Source: Sphingomonas sp. IW22
GTDB lineage: Bacteria; Pseudomonadota; Alphaproteobacteria; Sphingomonadales; Sphingomonadaceae
Assembly: GCF_041321155.1 (NCBI RefSeq)
Contig: NZ_JBGGWB010000001.1
Coordinates: 558,001 to 622,000 of the forward strand
Direction: 5' to 3'
Length of the DNA stretch: 64,000 nucleotides
A model generated the notes under the pieces. The model saw only the letters and a list, made by a program, of their open reading frames with translations, did no database searches and had not been told where the DNA came from. The position numbers and the translations under genes were made by a program. Positions 63,473-64,000 of the stretch are shown here, in pieces (position 1 is the stretch's first letter; every line of letters starts with the position of its first letter).

Positions 63473-64000
63473 ATGACCGACTATGTGACCGTATCCCCCG
63501 ACGCCCCGCTGTCGCGCAGCGGCGCGATCCACCTTTATGGCCGCGATGCATTCGACGGTATGCACCGCGCGGGCCGTCTGGCCGCCCGGATCCTTGATGA
63601 AATCGTCCCGCTAATGGTGCCCGGCACCGAAACGCGCGTGATCGACGACGTGATCCGTGACAAGATGCTGGCGGGCGGCGCCGTGCCCGCGACGCTGGGC
63701 TATCGCGGCTATACGCACAGCTCGTGCATCTCGATCAATCATGTCGTCTGCCACGGAATTCCGTCGGACCGCGTGCTGAAGGACGGCGACATCGTGAATG
63801 TCGACGTGACCCCGCTGCTTGACGGGTGGCACGGCGACACCAGCCGCATGTACCTGATCGGGGATGTCGGGCTGAAAGCGCGGCGGCTGGTCGAGGTGAC
63901 ATATGAATGCCTGATGCTTGGTATCGAGCAGGCACGACCCGGCAATACGATGGGCGATGTCGCACATGCCATTCAGCGTCATGCCGAAAAGCACCGTTAT
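63473..64000 (+). CDS. map: Methionine aminopeptidase, 3' truncated
   Basis: Removes N-terminal Met from new proteins. The frame from ATG 63473 stays open to the window end (176 codons). It shows GAIHLYGRDAFDGMHRAGRL-like N terminus (cited as AGRLAARILDEI), GYRGYTHSSCISINHVVCHG, and the first metal-ligand region NVDVTPLLDGWHGDTSRMY (ligand Asp residues in VDVT and GDTS). Type I form without a long extension. About 95 C-terminal residues lie outside. Confidence 0.95.
   Translation, partial: MTDYVTVSPDAPLSRSGAIHLYGRDAFDGMHRAGRLAARILDEIVPLMVPGTETRVIDDVIRDKMLAGGAVPATLGYRGYTHSSCISINHVVCHGIPSDRVLKDGDIVNVDVTPLLDGWHGDTSRMYLIGDVGLKARRLVEVTYECLMLGIEQARPGNTMGDVAHAIQRHAEKHRY

Overview
This window is a 64 kb piece of a GC-rich alphaproteobacterial chromosome, most likely from the order Sphingomonadales (Sphingomonas or a close relative). 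The evidence is the protein families and their order: an alpha-type SspB, ATP12, a Tim44-like protein next to mltA, COX15-type heme A synthase, UbiK, a large TonB-dependent receptor, and a full-length CtrA-type box. Genes are densely packed with many ATGA, GTGA and TTGA stop/start overlaps. I see no insertion sequences, prophage, CRISPR array, tRNA or rRNA genes. The window opens inside dapE and closes inside map.

Region by region. 1-9.9 kb: end of dapE, smr-mltA-timA on the minus strand, secB, murJ-trpS, two small membrane proteins (DUF421, DUF202), then dnaA and rpsT on the minus strand. 10-18 kb: mutM, diverging from a long run ubiE-ubiB-membrane protein-coaBC-lipoprotein-dut-secreted protein-moeB/thiF family. 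18-25 kb: an M48 protease, a phosphatase, a small secreted acidic protein, a DsrE-like protein, crcB-pseudouridine synthase-HAD-small membrane protein-ATP12 chaperone, an HPP protein and gmk. 25-33 kb: fumC and sspB on the minus strand, then hisB-yciI-hisHAF-hisE-HIT and an amino acid permease. 33-41 kb: TonB receptor, dxs, a MerC-type protein with a Zur-like regulator, ctaA-cutA and rplM-rpsI. 41-58 kb: mixed housekeeping and envelope genes, including mntH, an ScfR-like regulator, an L,D-transpeptidase-like protein, pncC-nadE, tlyA, tspO, ubiK, wecB, an FKBP, rpsU and an MHS-type transporter. 58-62.3 kb: a minus-strand signalling cassette of an EAL protein, a TPR sensor hybrid kinase and a stand-alone receiver. 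62.4-62.6 kb: a compact plus-strand unit of a perfect CtrA-type palindrome, a strong ribosome binding site, a 17-residue ORF, a hairpin and a terminator. Then the CinA N-terminal-like gene and map.

How genes connect: ubiE, ubiB and ubiK serve ubiquinone, with ctaA and the ATP12 protein serving respiration; the his cluster makes histidine but lacks hisI, hisG, hisD and hisC here; dapE, murJ, mltA, wecB and the L,D-transpeptidase-like protein serve the envelope. The most interesting part is the shared control region at 62.3-62.6 kb, where one CtrA-type palindrome lies between the c-di-GMP/two-component cassette and the unexplained small transcription unit. The merC-zur operon with a promoter-overlapping Zur-like site is the next best lead. 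Most of the window is ordinary core chromosome. All functional calls rest on reading motifs by eye; no database search was run.
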